In this document: positions 54,701 through 61,503 of the stretch, piece after piece
Position numbering within the stretch: position 1 is the first letter of the stretch
Layout: each line of letters starts with the position of its first letter
Source of the DNA: Streptomyces qinzhouensis
GTDB taxonomy: Bacteria; Actinomycetota; Actinomycetes; Streptomycetales; Streptomycetaceae
Direction: 5' to 3'
Length of the DNA stretch: 64,000 nt
NCBI RefSeq assembly: GCF_007856155.1
Contig: NZ_CP042266.1
Span: forward strand, 4,526,001 to 4,590,000
Made by a program: the position numbers and the translations under genes
The notes under the pieces: model-generated
The model's input: the letters and a program-made list of their open reading frames with translations, nothing else
Databases searched by the model: none
What the model was told of the DNA's origin: nothing

Positions 54701-56525
54701 CGTGATGCGCCACGTTCTCGGGTCCGGCAGCAGCGAACTGTCGGTCCAGATCATGGACCATCAGGGCACGGCCCATATCAATGTGGGTCTCGGTGCCGGA
54801 AACGCGGTCAAGTTCGCCAAGAAGGACCCCTTCGGCGTCGACCGCAACGCGAGCCCCAGCTGGCGTTCCCACAAGGGATTCGTCGGTGGCGGCGACGACA
54901 CCTCGACCGGTCTGGTCCACCTGGGAGCACGGGAGTACGAACCGGCCACCGGCCGCTTCATCTCCGCGGACCCGCTTCTGGACATCGCCGACCCGATCCA
55001 GATCAACGCCTACTCCTACAGCGAGAACAACCCCGTCACCTTCGCCGACCCGACCGGCCTCGTCTCCGCGGCCCAGGGCGGAAGTAACAGCAACAGCTAC
55101 AACGGCGATCAGCACGGCGGCCCCTCCAAGGAGGAGCTGTACTGGGCCCGCGACCAGATGAACCGCTCCTTGTCGAGCGTTGTCTGGGATGTTCTGTGGG
55201 AGTTCCTCCAGGAAATCAGCAATGCGAGTGCCATCGTCGCCTGCTTCACCCGGGGTGATCTCTGGAGTTGCGGCAGTCTGCTGATCGAAGCCCTTCCCGT
55301 GATGAAGGCGCTGAAGCTGGCCAAGAAGGCCTGGGACGCCGTGGGGAGACTCTTCGGAGCCATCTCCGCCTTCAAGAAGGCCCAGGAGAAGGCCCGCAAG
55401 GTCATCGAAGCGGCCCGGAAGGCCGAGGAAGCGGCGAAGAAGGCCGCGGCGGCCAAGAAGGCGGCGGCCAAGAAGGCCGCACAACTGGCGAAGAAAAAGG
55501 CTGAACAGGCAAAGCTGAGAGCTCAGAAGAAGGCAGCCCAGAAGACCGGGAACGCCGTACAGAAGGCGAAGAAGGTCCAGGCCAAGAAGTCCGAGAGGCC
55601 GCTGAGCAGGGCGCGGAACGGGGCAAAGGAGGACGCACCCAGCAAGAGCCGGGGATCGGGATCCCGTGGGGACTCCGGTCCTGGTTGCCGCACCAGCAAC
55701 AGCTTCACCCCGGGCACGCAGGTCCTGATGGCGGACGGTACGACCAAGCCGATCGAAGAGGTCAGGAACGGCGACAAGGTCATCGCCACCGATCCCGAGA
55801 CGGGTGAAACCGCCGTCGAGACGGTTGTCGCGGAGATCAAGGGCGAGGGCACCAAGAATCTCGTCGAGGTCACCATCGACACCGACGGGGGCAAGGGCAG
55901 CGCCACTTCGACCGTGACGGCCACAGACGGCCATCCGTTCTGGGTTCCTGAACTGAAGGAGTGGATCGACGCCACCGATCTGCAAGCGGGTAACTGGCTG
56001 CGCACCGGAGCCGGCACCCTCGTCCAGATCGCCGCGGTCGAACGCCGCACCGCCCAGGCCGCGGTTCACAACCTCACGGTCAGCGACCTCCACACGTACT
56101 ATGTCTCGGCGGGTGCCGCACCGGTCCTGGTGCACAACTGCGGGGATGTTGCACTTGGTTACCAGGGAACCGGAACAGCCAAGTGGGCGGAGGGCAAGGG
56201 ATTCAACCACTTCATGAAGCCCGAGTTCATCGACACCTGGAGTGGGCATGTGCAGTCCGCCATCAATAACCCGAGCGTAACCCTGCATGTGTACATGGAC
56301 GGTTTCGAGGGCGGTTTCGAGGCCATGGCACAGAGGGGGCTCAGGGGCGGGGACGGAGTCCATGCCACCGAGCAGGAGATGGGCTGGATCATCCGGTCCG
56401 TGATCGGTGAACGGAGATCCTGGTCGTCCATCAAGTTCTATGACAAGGACGGCCTGGTCGAACCTCCGGAGCCGAAGTGGCACGACGGTAAATGGTACAA
56501 GGCTTGGACCCTGGAGTGGGCCTGA
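48780..56525 (+). CDS. RHS polymorphic toxin with lectin insert, HINT domain and C-terminal toxin
   Basis: This is a 2581-residue exported protein. Residues 1-48 are a Sec signal peptide ending ASALPPP. A beta-rich N-terminal region leads to many RHS/YD repeats (about 1000-1790; YDGLGR, YDALGR, YDELG). A ricin-type lectin (about 1793-1920; GKCLDLAGG, GKCLTAPN) is inserted before the RHS core LGAREYEPATGRFISADPLL (about 2044). A Lys/Ala coiled coil spans 2173-2283. A HINT domain (2303-2454) starts at a Cys and ends VLVHNC. The last 127 residues are the toxin, resembling polymorphic toxin type 27 (HVYMDGFEGG, ATEQEMGW, SSIKFYDKDG). The GTG at 48780 follows GGGGAGGG; TTG at 48660 or ATG at 48705 are alternatives. 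Confidence 0.93.
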   Translation: MGKSLSWSGRGRLPDTRAERNRRLRLRLGVVAVVSMALTVGLVPGASALPPPVDRAGVELTDIPKPPPVPGVDGGNLERLTTAEIPTEPEFEPKKTAAPAAVPPAARTLTGLTPGQTVQIGTTPLEIGAPQGATPTESAALEGNWQVALTDPVQTEARNIEGFAFTVTPPASATGNAVVALDYTEFAELYGANWADRLNVLQFPGCFLTTPEVEACSEPVEIDTRNVVKPKTGDAAGDNVMDGERQIEATLNVASLTDPVTPPVPAARAMNAKPAAPMSAVTAASAGASVLVATSSGSGAKGDFAATPIPSAGSWSAGNSAGAFTYSYAMQAPSIPGGPAPALSFGYNSQAVDGATSATNNQPSWIGDGWDYNPGSITRTYKSCRDDRTGGNNTKKTSDLCWGSYNAVLTLGGSTTELVLDDSDKATPHSDKWVTANGDGSKVELAKNPDFVNGDSDNEYWKVTTRDGTQYWFGRNKLPGWSAGKETTNSAFTVPVSGNQPGEPCYNATYANSFCQQAWRWNLDYVVDVRGNAMSLWWKQEQNHYAQNFKFKKPVAYDRGGHLTRIDYGQRDNTIYSGDPIGRVAFSVEERCYTEDGMQCTEANFTSGDWAKNRIWYDTPADLYCSGATGKECYVPVPSFWSRKRLAAVTTYAQRVQGSTALHKVDNWKLTQSLPHEKTDEGTALWLNSVTRTGYGVNDSEGVQLNPVTFVANTQSMPNRVDRGPNDPNPVFDRLRIRRIVNEYGGETLVTYRAPTGACATGSGFPATHENTGLCYPAYWHPDSDKADESIDWFNKYVIAKVEELPGVKGVEPTSTTYEYDETDAAKRKGAGWALNQAEFSKKKTRTYDQWRGYETVRTISGADSTHPYTGSERSMTENRFFRGMDGDKLPGTGNPVRDIVVKDSQGYDIARDLLPYQGRVAETVTYTKVGGLALNREVDYPWNKVLATRARGDGIPDLKAYRVMDSYSISVSLASGTRVDTNPHTDDDDRTWRTVRTSTKYEGIYDLPYQVESLGDTGRTGDETCSRIEYVHNTAKHLIGLSKQALTTAGPCPAGTDPEPPASSWISGSRIAYDKLAHGAAPTAGQPTTTWTVGKDGGTWDKDSEVTYDTIGRPVSATDAAGSTSTSEYIPATGQVYSVKTKNAKQHVSTSEMEPGRGNALKETDPNGRITTFEYDGLGRTVKAWGPTHAANEPAAKFTYYAKPGEPVSVQSDVLKEGAGYVSSYIFYDGLGRERQKQDAAVGKGRLITDIFYGPNGTISRTNNGYYTGGEPQPVMYEPTDASDTKIPNATLYKYDALGRVLQETPYEAGVEKPEKATRSEFGYDYSVAVEPTGAASQRSYSDALGRTVRVDTFTDPARTAFRSTAFAYDVRGDMTSAKDSKGNTWSWTYDARGRMKSSTDPDTGTGTTEYDNADRPVLSTDNRGLKVWSKYDELGRPLEQRLNSSTGDLLQTNTYDTVTGAVGLPAGSTRYTDNLPYTSEITGYTADYQPTGKKVTLPDSIATTHGLQKTYSYTFGYTKGGQLRETMLPAAGSLTAEKIITRFNADGLPVSTSGKEWYTTDAEYSVYGQVVRTVSGNNPNRVWTSNIYNENTGALEQSIVDRESTSDTSTVVGNRVNARSYEYDPAGNVTSVADRWNAVTDRQCFTYDTIGQLTQAWTAPSTCQAPGKQGAAPEYPDGTKNVTAANAGYWQSYTYDELGQRTKLVKHDPAGDAAKNATTTYSYGKAGGTQPHTLTGTSTTYRTEEGAQVTKPSVRTYDSSGNMETRSDGGVGQTLTWTWDGMVEKVTGFGEGSGAWTGTGGKCLDLAGGLVLAGTAVQLYTCNGSKAQKFRIDATVADPTVGALKVLGKCVVPGADGIAAVIADCTGTAAQQWTTVAAGKKLKHVATGKCLTAPNATVGTDLQLTACDTTASEGQSWKPADETRYIYGPGGERLMSITAGETTLFLGDTTVATSGGLPSYTERYYAQPGAPVVMRHVLGSGSSELSVQIMDHQGTAHINVGLGAGNAVKFAKKDPFGVDRNASPSWRSHKGFVGGGDDTSTGLVHLGAREYEPATGRFISADPLLDIADPIQINAYSYSENNPVTFADPTGLVSAAQGGSNSNSYNGDQHGGPSKEELYWARDQMNRSLSSVVWDVLWEFLQEISNASAIVACFTRGDLWSCGSLLIEALPVMKALKLAKKAWDAVGRLFGAISAFKKAQEKARKVIEAARKAEEAAKKAAAAKKAAAKKAAQLAKKKAEQAKLRAQKKAAQKTGNAVQKAKKVQAKKSERPLSRARNGAKEDAPSKSRGSGSRGDSGPGCRTSNSFTPGTQVLMADGTTKPIEEVRNGDKVIATDPETGETAVETVVAEIKGEGTKNLVEVTIDTDGGKGSATSTVTATDGHPFWVPELKEWIDATDLQAGNWLRTGAGTLVQIAAVERRTAQAAVHNLTVSDLHTYYVSAGAAPVLVHNCGDVALGYQGTGTAKWAEGKGFNHFMKPEFIDTWSGHVQSAINNPSVTLHVYMDGFEGGFEAMAQRGLRGGDGVHATEQEMGWIIRSVIGERRSWSSIKFYDKDGLVEPPEPKWHDGKWYKAWTLEWA

Positions 56526-56534
56526 CCTGCTGAG

Positions 56535-56572
56535 GCCCGAACGGGACACCTGGACAGGTGTCCCGTTCGGGC
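56535..56572 (+). terminator. Hairpin between the toxin and immunity genes
   Basis: A perfect 17-bp stem (GCCCGAACGGGACACCT and its complement) with a GGAC loop starts ten bases after the toxin stop. It ends 23 bases before the next gene. It could end the RHS transcript or attenuate it. Confidence 0.85.
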
Positions 56573-56595
56573 TGTTCCGGGTCTTCGGAAGGAAG

Positions 56596-57333
56596 GTGGA
56601 GGAGATCTCGAATCGGTCGGAAAGTCCAGGAGAATCCTTCGAGACATATTATTCCGATGTCCTGGCGTGCGGTGGGCTCGGTTCGGCGATTGTCCGGGCG
56701 GCGCGCGAAAACGGACTCGTCGTGGAGTCCGATTCGGCAGACCCCGAAGCGGAGGGGCAAGAGCTGAAGTCGGCGGTTTTTGACTCGCCGAGGGGCCCGA
56801 TTACTGTGGGCGTCGGATTCGGCGAACGCAGGTTCCGGATCGTTCTGGAGAGTGGAAAACGTTTCTTCCACTGGGCATCCGGTAGCGCTCATGATCTGGT
56901 GGATGTTGCCCGAGTCATCCACTCCTGGCGGGCCGGGCTGCTGCTGGAGGGGCTTGTGGAGACCTATCCGTTCATGGCGGCGACCCGCCTCGGGCAAGGC
57001 TGGGAGAACGGGGATTTCATTACGGTTCAATGGGATATCGTCGCCGCTGACAGTGATTTCGCCGACTACAGGGAAGTAATCCGACTCATGCGTTCCAGCG
57101 AACGCTTGCGGCGCCTGTTCCCGTATTTCTCTCACTGGGTGTTGAGGCTGACGGATGATCCAGGGAATGCTGATTCCTGGACGATTTTCATTCGGCGCGA
57201 CCCGGCCGGATCCTATGAGCTGTGGAGCTCGTACGGAGCCGAAGGCAGGCAGCGGTACGGCGGGGTGGAAGAACTGGTCGATGCCACTGTCGAGCTTCTG
57301 GGCGACCGGCGGGGGAGGTCGTGGCTCCCCTGA
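56596..57333 (+). CDS. Probable immunity protein for the RHS toxin
   Basis: This is a 245-residue soluble acidic protein directly after the toxin, the usual place of an immunity gene. It contains ARENGLVVESDSADPEAEGQ, then VDVARVIHSWRAGLLLEGLV and ETYPFMAATRLGQGWENGD, and ends with a helical region. The middle part faintly recalls DUF6193-type proteins; I could not confirm that. It is GC-poorer than its neighbours (for example ACATATTATTCC), a sign of exchange. The GTG at 56596 has GGAAGG three bases upstream, a short spacing, so the start is uncertain. No signal peptide, as expected for a cytosolic protector. Confidence 0.7.
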   Translation: MEEISNRSESPGESFETYYSDVLACGGLGSAIVRAARENGLVVESDSADPEAEGQELKSAVFDSPRGPITVGVGFGERRFRIVLESGKRFFHWASGSAHDLVDVARVIHSWRAGLLLEGLVETYPFMAATRLGQGWENGDFITVQWDIVAADSDFADYREVIRLMRSSERLRRLFPYFSHWVLRLTDDPGNADSWTIFIRRDPAGSYELWSSYGAEGRQRYGGVEELVDATVELLGDRRGRSWLP

Positions 57334-57421
57334 ACCGGAACCCGGACTGCATCCTTCGGCCTACCGCACCTTCCACCCCGCGCATGACGCGGCCCGCCAC
57401 TGCCCGAGGGACGCTGGACGT

Positions 57422-57631
57422 ATGAAGAACGCCGTGCTGGACATCGTCGGATGGGTCGTGGGGATCCAGGGAGCCCTGGGAGCGGGAGGGCTGCTCTTCG
57501 GGGACAAGCCCTGGGGCTTCGTCCACCAGTTCTGGGATCTGTCCGTCGCCGCGTACCTCGTGCTGCTGGCCGTGGGCATCGTGCTGGTCGCGGTCGTCGA
57601 GAAGAACAAGCACAGCCGCCGCGGGGGCTGA
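57422..57631 (+). CDS. Small two-helix membrane protein
   Basis: This is a 69-residue protein with two hydrophobic segments (VLDIVGWVVGIQGALGAGGL, and LSVAAYLVLLAVGIVLVAVV) and a basic tail ending KHSRRGG. I do not recognise the family, though short actinobacterial membrane proteins of this shape are common. The ATG is 88 bases after the probable immunity gene. A GC-rich repetitive stretch (57637-57685, CCCGGCCCCG-like) lies between its stop and the converging DUF2637 gene. Any link to the toxin locus is unproven. Confidence 0.7.
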   Translation: MKNAVLDIVGWVVGIQGALGAGGLLFGDKPWGFVHQFWDLSVAAYLVLLAVGIVLVAVVEKNKHSRRGG

Positions 57632-57686
57632 GCCCGGCCCCGGAGCCCGGCTCGGCCCCGCCCGGCCCCGCCCCGCTCGGCTCGGC

Positions 57687-59159
57687 TCAGGCGATGTGTT
57701 CCGCCTCCAGGTCCGCCTCCATGCGCTGGCGGAACGCGGGCATCGCCTGGCGGAGCAGGGCCGTGCTGCGCGGGTGCGCCACACCGTGCACGTCCGCCAG
57801 GTGTATGGCGAGGACCTCGGCCTTCGGATAGTCGCCGTGATCGTGCGCGTACGCCACGAAGACGGGGTACGCAGCCTCGTAGAACGCCTCGACGTCGGCG
57901 GTGTCCTCCTGGGGCTCGTCCACGGCAGTCGGCTCCGCCTCGTCCCGCTGGTCCGGGTCGCCCAGGATCCGGGTACGGCCGCCGGGGCCCGCCGGGACGA
58001 GGATCGGCTCGGCGCCCGGCTGCTGCTCCTGCTGCGGCATCGGGACCTGCCCGTCGTACGCGGGGTTGTAACCGCCCTCGTAGTGCTCATGGCGCGGGCT
58101 CTGCCGGAACCAGGGGCTGTTGGGGCCGTCGCCGCCCTCCTCGTACTCCTGGTACTCCTGGAACCGCACATACTCCTCGTACCGCTGGCGCTCGTACTCC
58201 TGGTACTCGCGGTACGCGGCCTCCGCCGCGTCATCGGCCTCGGGCCCCTCGGGGGCCCCGGGGGTCTCCGCGTATTCAGTGGGCTCGACGTGCTCCGCGT
58301 ACTCGGCTTCGAGGTGCCCGGCGGCCTCGCCGCCCTCCCGCGCGCCGTCCCGCGACCGCCGGTGCGGCTCCTGGGCAGGGGCGGCCTTCTCCAGCGCCAC
58401 CACCGGCGCGGGGGCCGCGGCCAGCTCGGGCTGCTGGGGCTGGGGTGTGGGCGCGGGCGGCAGCAGGACCGGGTCCACCCCGGCCGCGGCCAGCCCGGCC
58501 GCCGCGGTGTCCGCCAGCGGTACGCCGTACTTCGCCAGCCGCAGCGGCATCAGCGACTCCACCGGAGCCTTGCGGCGCCAGGCCCGCCCGTACCGCGCCT
58601 GGAGCCGCGCCTGATAGATGAGACGTTCCTGCTCCAGCTTGATGACCTGCTCGTACGATCTCAGCTCCCACAGCTTCATCCGCCGCCACAGCTTGAACGT
58701 CGGCACCGGGGAGAGCAGCCAACGGGTCAGCCGGACGCCCTCCATATGCTTGTCGGCGGTGATGTCGGCGATCCGGCCGATGGCGTGCCGGGCCGCTTCC
58801 ACCGTCACGACGAACAGCACGGGGATCACGGCGTGCATGCCGACACCGAGCGGATCCGGCCAGGACGCCGCGCCGTTGAAGGCGATCGTCGCCACGGTCA
58901 GCAGCCACGCCGTCTGACGCAGCAACGGGAACGGGATCCGCATCCACGTCAGCAGCAGATCGAGGGCGAGCAGGACACAGATACCCGCATCGATACCGAT
59001 GGGGAAGACAAGGGCGAAGTCACCGAAGCCTTTTCGCTCGGCGAGATCGCGCACCGCCGCGTACGAACCGGCGAAACCGATCGCGGCGATGACCACCGCA
59101 CCGGCCACGACCACCCCGATGAGTATGCGGTGTGTGCGTGTCAACTGCATCGCAGCCAC
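57687..59159 (-). CDS. DUF2637 membrane protein (Spd-like)
   Basis: This is a 490-residue protein. The first ~140 residues are a DUF2637 domain with four hydrophobic helices (HRILIGVVVAGAVVIAAIGF, FPIGIDAGICVLLALDLLL, and others), related to Spd proteins of plasmid spread. A long cytoplasmic part follows with a Pro/Gln/Glu/Tyr-rich low-complexity region (EYQEYERQRYEEYVRFQEYQ). The C-terminal ~70 residues form a small helical domain (YPKAEVLAIHLADVHGVAHP). GTG at 59159 is preferred because GGAAGGAG precedes it and the protein then starts VAAMQLTRTHRIL. Its role in chromosome-borne copies is not known. Confidence 0.88.
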   Translation of the reverse strand: MAAMQLTRTHRILIGVVVAGAVVIAAIGFAGSYAAVRDLAERKGFGDFALVFPIGIDAGICVLLALDLLLTWMRIPFPLLRQTAWLLTVATIAFNGAASWPDPLGVGMHAVIPVLFVVTVEAARHAIGRIADITADKHMEGVRLTRWLLSPVPTFKLWRRMKLWELRSYEQVIKLEQERLIYQARLQARYGRAWRRKAPVESLMPLRLAKYGVPLADTAAAGLAAAGVDPVLLPPAPTPQPQQPELAAAPAPVVALEKAAPAQEPHRRSRDGAREGGEAAGHLEAEYAEHVEPTEYAETPGAPEGPEADDAAEAAYREYQEYERQRYEEYVRFQEYQEYEEGGDGPNSPWFRQSPRHEHYEGGYNPAYDGQVPMPQQEQQPGAEPILVPAGPGGRTRILGDPDQRDEAEPTAVDEPQEDTADVEAFYEAAYPVFVAYAHDHGDYPKAEVLAIHLADVHGVAHPRSTALLRQAMPAFRQRMEADLEAEHIA

Positions 59160-59363
59160 CCGCGGTCTCCTTCCCGTGTGCCCAGGATCCTTGGCCGGAT
59201 CAGGTGCTGGACAAGTGTTCCCGTCCGGCCAGGGGCACAGCGTGGCACATGACGGCGGAGCCCGCGCCCCTCGGGGGGAGACGCGGGCTCCGGAGCGCAA
59301 TGGGGCGGCGGGGGTCGGCGGGGGTCGGCTCTCCCCGCGGGCCCTCCGGGTGGCCGTCCGAGG

Positions 59364-60215
59364 TCAGTTGCCGCCGGTCGCCGGCTTCTTCGTGGCCCCG
59401 TCCGCCGGCTTGGACGACGAAGCGGGCGGCCCGCCCGCCTTGTTCGCCGCGCCGACCGACGCCACGGCCTCCTTCGCGGCCTTGGTGGCGTCCGCCGAGA
59501 TCTCCGCGATCGACGGGGACTTGGCGCCCGCCATGCCCGCGCCGTTGTACGTGAGCGTCACGACGACATTGTCGATCCGGGAGACGATCGCCGTATACGT
59601 GAAGTCGGAGCCGACCTTGCGCAGGGTGTACGTCACGGCCGTGGCCTCGTTGCCGATTCCCGCCGCGGGAGCGGACTTCAGCGAGCCGGCGCCCGGCACG
59701 GTCTTCGCCTTGGTGACTTCCTTGGTGTAGTTCTCCTTGGCGCGCTGCTCACCGCTGGCCTTGAGCGCCTCCTCGGAGTCGTACCGCAGGAAGGAGACGT
59801 CCAGCCAGCGGTACTGCGTGCCCTTCAGACCGTTGTCGTCGCTGCCCTTCCAGTGGCAGTTGGCCCGGGCCAGCAGATCGGCGGAGCGGCCCGCGGTGCC
59901 GGCCTTGGGGGAGGCGCCGGGCACCAGGTCCTTCACCGACTTCGAGGTGACGGCGCCGCAGGCGCTGGGCAGCTTCGTATACACCGCCGGGGCCACCGTG
60001 TCCGGCTTGCCCGGGTCCGAGCCGCTGCCGGAGCCGTCGCCCTCACCCTCGGGGGCGGTCGACGCCGCACCGGACGCCTTGGCCTTGTCGGTCTCCTTCT
60101 TGCCGCCGTCGCCACCGCCGTCGCCGGAGTCCGACGAGCAGCCGGCGACGGCGAGCAGCAGCGGGAGGGCCGCGCAGGCGAGTATGCGGGTCAGTCGCGG
60201 GGCTGATCGGTGCAT
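59364..60215 (-). CDS. DUF3558 lipoprotein
   Basis: This is a 283-residue exported lipoprotein. The lipobox is LLAVAGCS (Cys about 26). A Gly/Asp/Lys-rich linker of about 55 residues follows, then a DUF3558 domain starting PSACGAVTSKSVKDLVPGA, with conserved Cys residues also at ARANCHW. A Pro/Ala/Lys-rich tail ends the protein. DUF3558 members are surface lipoproteins of actinobacteria with unknown function. It is transcribed in the same direction as the next DUF3558 gene upstream (186 bases away), so they may be paralogues in one unit. Confidence 0.9.
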   Translation of the reverse strand: MHRSAPRLTRILACAALPLLLAVAGCSSDSGDGGGDGGKKETDKAKASGAASTAPEGEGDGSGSGSDPGKPDTVAPAVYTKLPSACGAVTSKSVKDLVPGASPKAGTAGRSADLLARANCHWKGSDDNGLKGTQYRWLDVSFLRYDSEEALKASGEQRAKENYTKEVTKAKTVPGAGSLKSAPAAGIGNEATAVTYTLRKVGSDFTYTAIVSRIDNVVVTLTYNGAGMAGAKSPSIAEISADATKAAKEAVASVGAANKAGGPPASSSKPADGATKKPATGGN

Positions 60216-60401
60216 GGTTCCTTCAAGTCGTTGGTCGTACGGTCGGGCACCGGCTCCCGCCGGGCTCGGGCTTCCAGCTCGTCCTGCTTACTGCTCTCTG
60301 CTCTCTGTTCCCTGCTCTCTGTCTCCTGCCAGGCCACCGTACGCGGATCGGGGACCGGCGTGGGGTGCCTGTGGACAGCGGGCGGCAGGGCGGCGGCGCG
60401 G

Positions 60402-61322
60402 TCAGTCGCCGAACTTCTTGACCAGGCTCCGGGCCACGCTCTGCGCCTTGTCCTGGAGTTCCTTGCCGTCGGGAGGCTCGGCGGCGACGCCGGACTGTTC
60501 CACATAGACGACGGTCACGATGACATTGGATGTGCGGAACACCACGCTCACGGTCCGGCGCTGGGCGGTGGAACCGGCGCCCGGGGTGCTGGTGACGTCA
60601 TTGAGGAACGCGGCGTCGCCGAGGTCGTCGAGTACCCGGCGGCCGGGCGGCTCCGCGGTCTCCTCGCCATCGGTCCCGGTCCCGGTCCCGGTCCCGGTGC
60701 CGGTGCCGGTGGACGCCGTGGACGAGGTGGCGGCGGCGGGCGGGCCCGCGGTCTGCGGGCCCGTACCGCTCGGGGCGCCCGTCCCCGTACTCGCGGAGCT
60801 GCCGGAGGTCGTACCCGTACCGTCCGATCTGCTCGATTCGGTCAGCGGCACCCCGGCCGCGAGCTGCTTCCCCTCGAACACCTTCTGTGCCCGGTCGTCG
60901 TCGCTGACCGCCGCCGCGTAGGAGACGACCCGCTCGAAGTCGAGGCTGAAGGTCCGCGAGGAGTCCGGCGCCTTGGCCGCCCAGGAGCAGCCGACCCTGC
61001 GGTCGGTGTCATAGGTGCTCATGGGCGCGCCCCGGAGCGCCTTGCCCTGCTGCTCCTCCGGCAGCTCGGTCAGCCCGGGCAGCAGGTCCTTGAGCGTGGA
61101 ACGCCCGATGGAACCGCACGGTTCGAGGAGGTTGCGGTACTTGCCGGGGGGCGCGGAGACCGCCGTACCGGCGCCGGCCTTGGAGTTCACGGGACCCGTG
61201 CTGCCCGTGCCGTCACTGGTACAGCCGGTGGTGAGTGCCGCGAATCCCACGACGGCCGCCGCCGTGCGGCCGGTGATGCCTGAGATTCCGGTGGTTCCGG
61301 TGGCATACGCCCTGCGTCGCAC
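60402..61322 (-). CDS. DUF3558 lipoprotein with Thr/Gly repeats
   Basis: This is a 306-residue lipoprotein with a signal peptide and lipobox FAALTTGC. DUF3558 pieces are LLEPCGSIGRSTLKDLLPG and RRVGCSWAAKAPD. A Gly/Thr-rich linker near residue 200 is coded by a hexamer repeat (GGTCCC/GGTGCC units at about 60678-60711) that splits the domain. GTG at 61322 follows GAAGGGAG, and the longer frame to 61637 has no signal peptide. It is a paralogue of the preceding gene. Length variation by slippage in the repeat is likely. Confidence 0.88.
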   Translation of the reverse strand: MRRRAYATGTTGISGITGRTAAAVVGFAALTTGCTSDGTGSTGPVNSKAGAGTAVSAPPGKYRNLLEPCGSIGRSTLKDLLPGLTELPEEQQGKALRGAPMSTYDTDRRVGCSWAAKAPDSSRTFSLDFERVVSYAAAVSDDDRAQKVFEGKQLAAGVPLTESSRSDGTGTTSGSSASTGTGAPSGTGPQTAGPPAAATSSTASTGTGTGTGTGTGTDGEETAEPPGRRVLDDLGDAAFLNDVTSTPGAGSTAQRRTVSVVFRTSNVIVTVVYVEQSGVAAEPPDGKELQDKAQSVARSLVKKFGD

Positions 61323-61503
61323 GGTCCCGGGCTCCCTTCGTGCTGGAAAAGCTGTTGCCGCCGTACGGCGGCCGGTGGACACAATGTCTATCGCACACGC
61401 GGTCGTGACGCCGGTCCGCTGGGTTCTGCGCGGGCGTCGGCGCCGGTTCCGCGTTTCACTGATCTTGAGGATATTCCGGGGGACGGGGAGAAGGGGGATA
61501 CCC

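Noticed and set aside
55686..56141. The HINT domain as a self-splicing intein.
   Set aside because: It lies at the end of a RHS protein next to a toxin tip, where HINT domains cleave rather than splice; the host position is not a conserved enzyme site.
49869..56549. A 2226-codon frame on the minus strand.
   Set aside because: It is the antisense shadow of the RHS gene, whose regular codon pattern keeps that frame open. Its protein is Val/Gly/Arg-rich with no domain.
60678..60711. A possible CRISPR-like repeat.
   Set aside because: Units are only six bases, head-to-tail without spacers, and are in frame within a gene.
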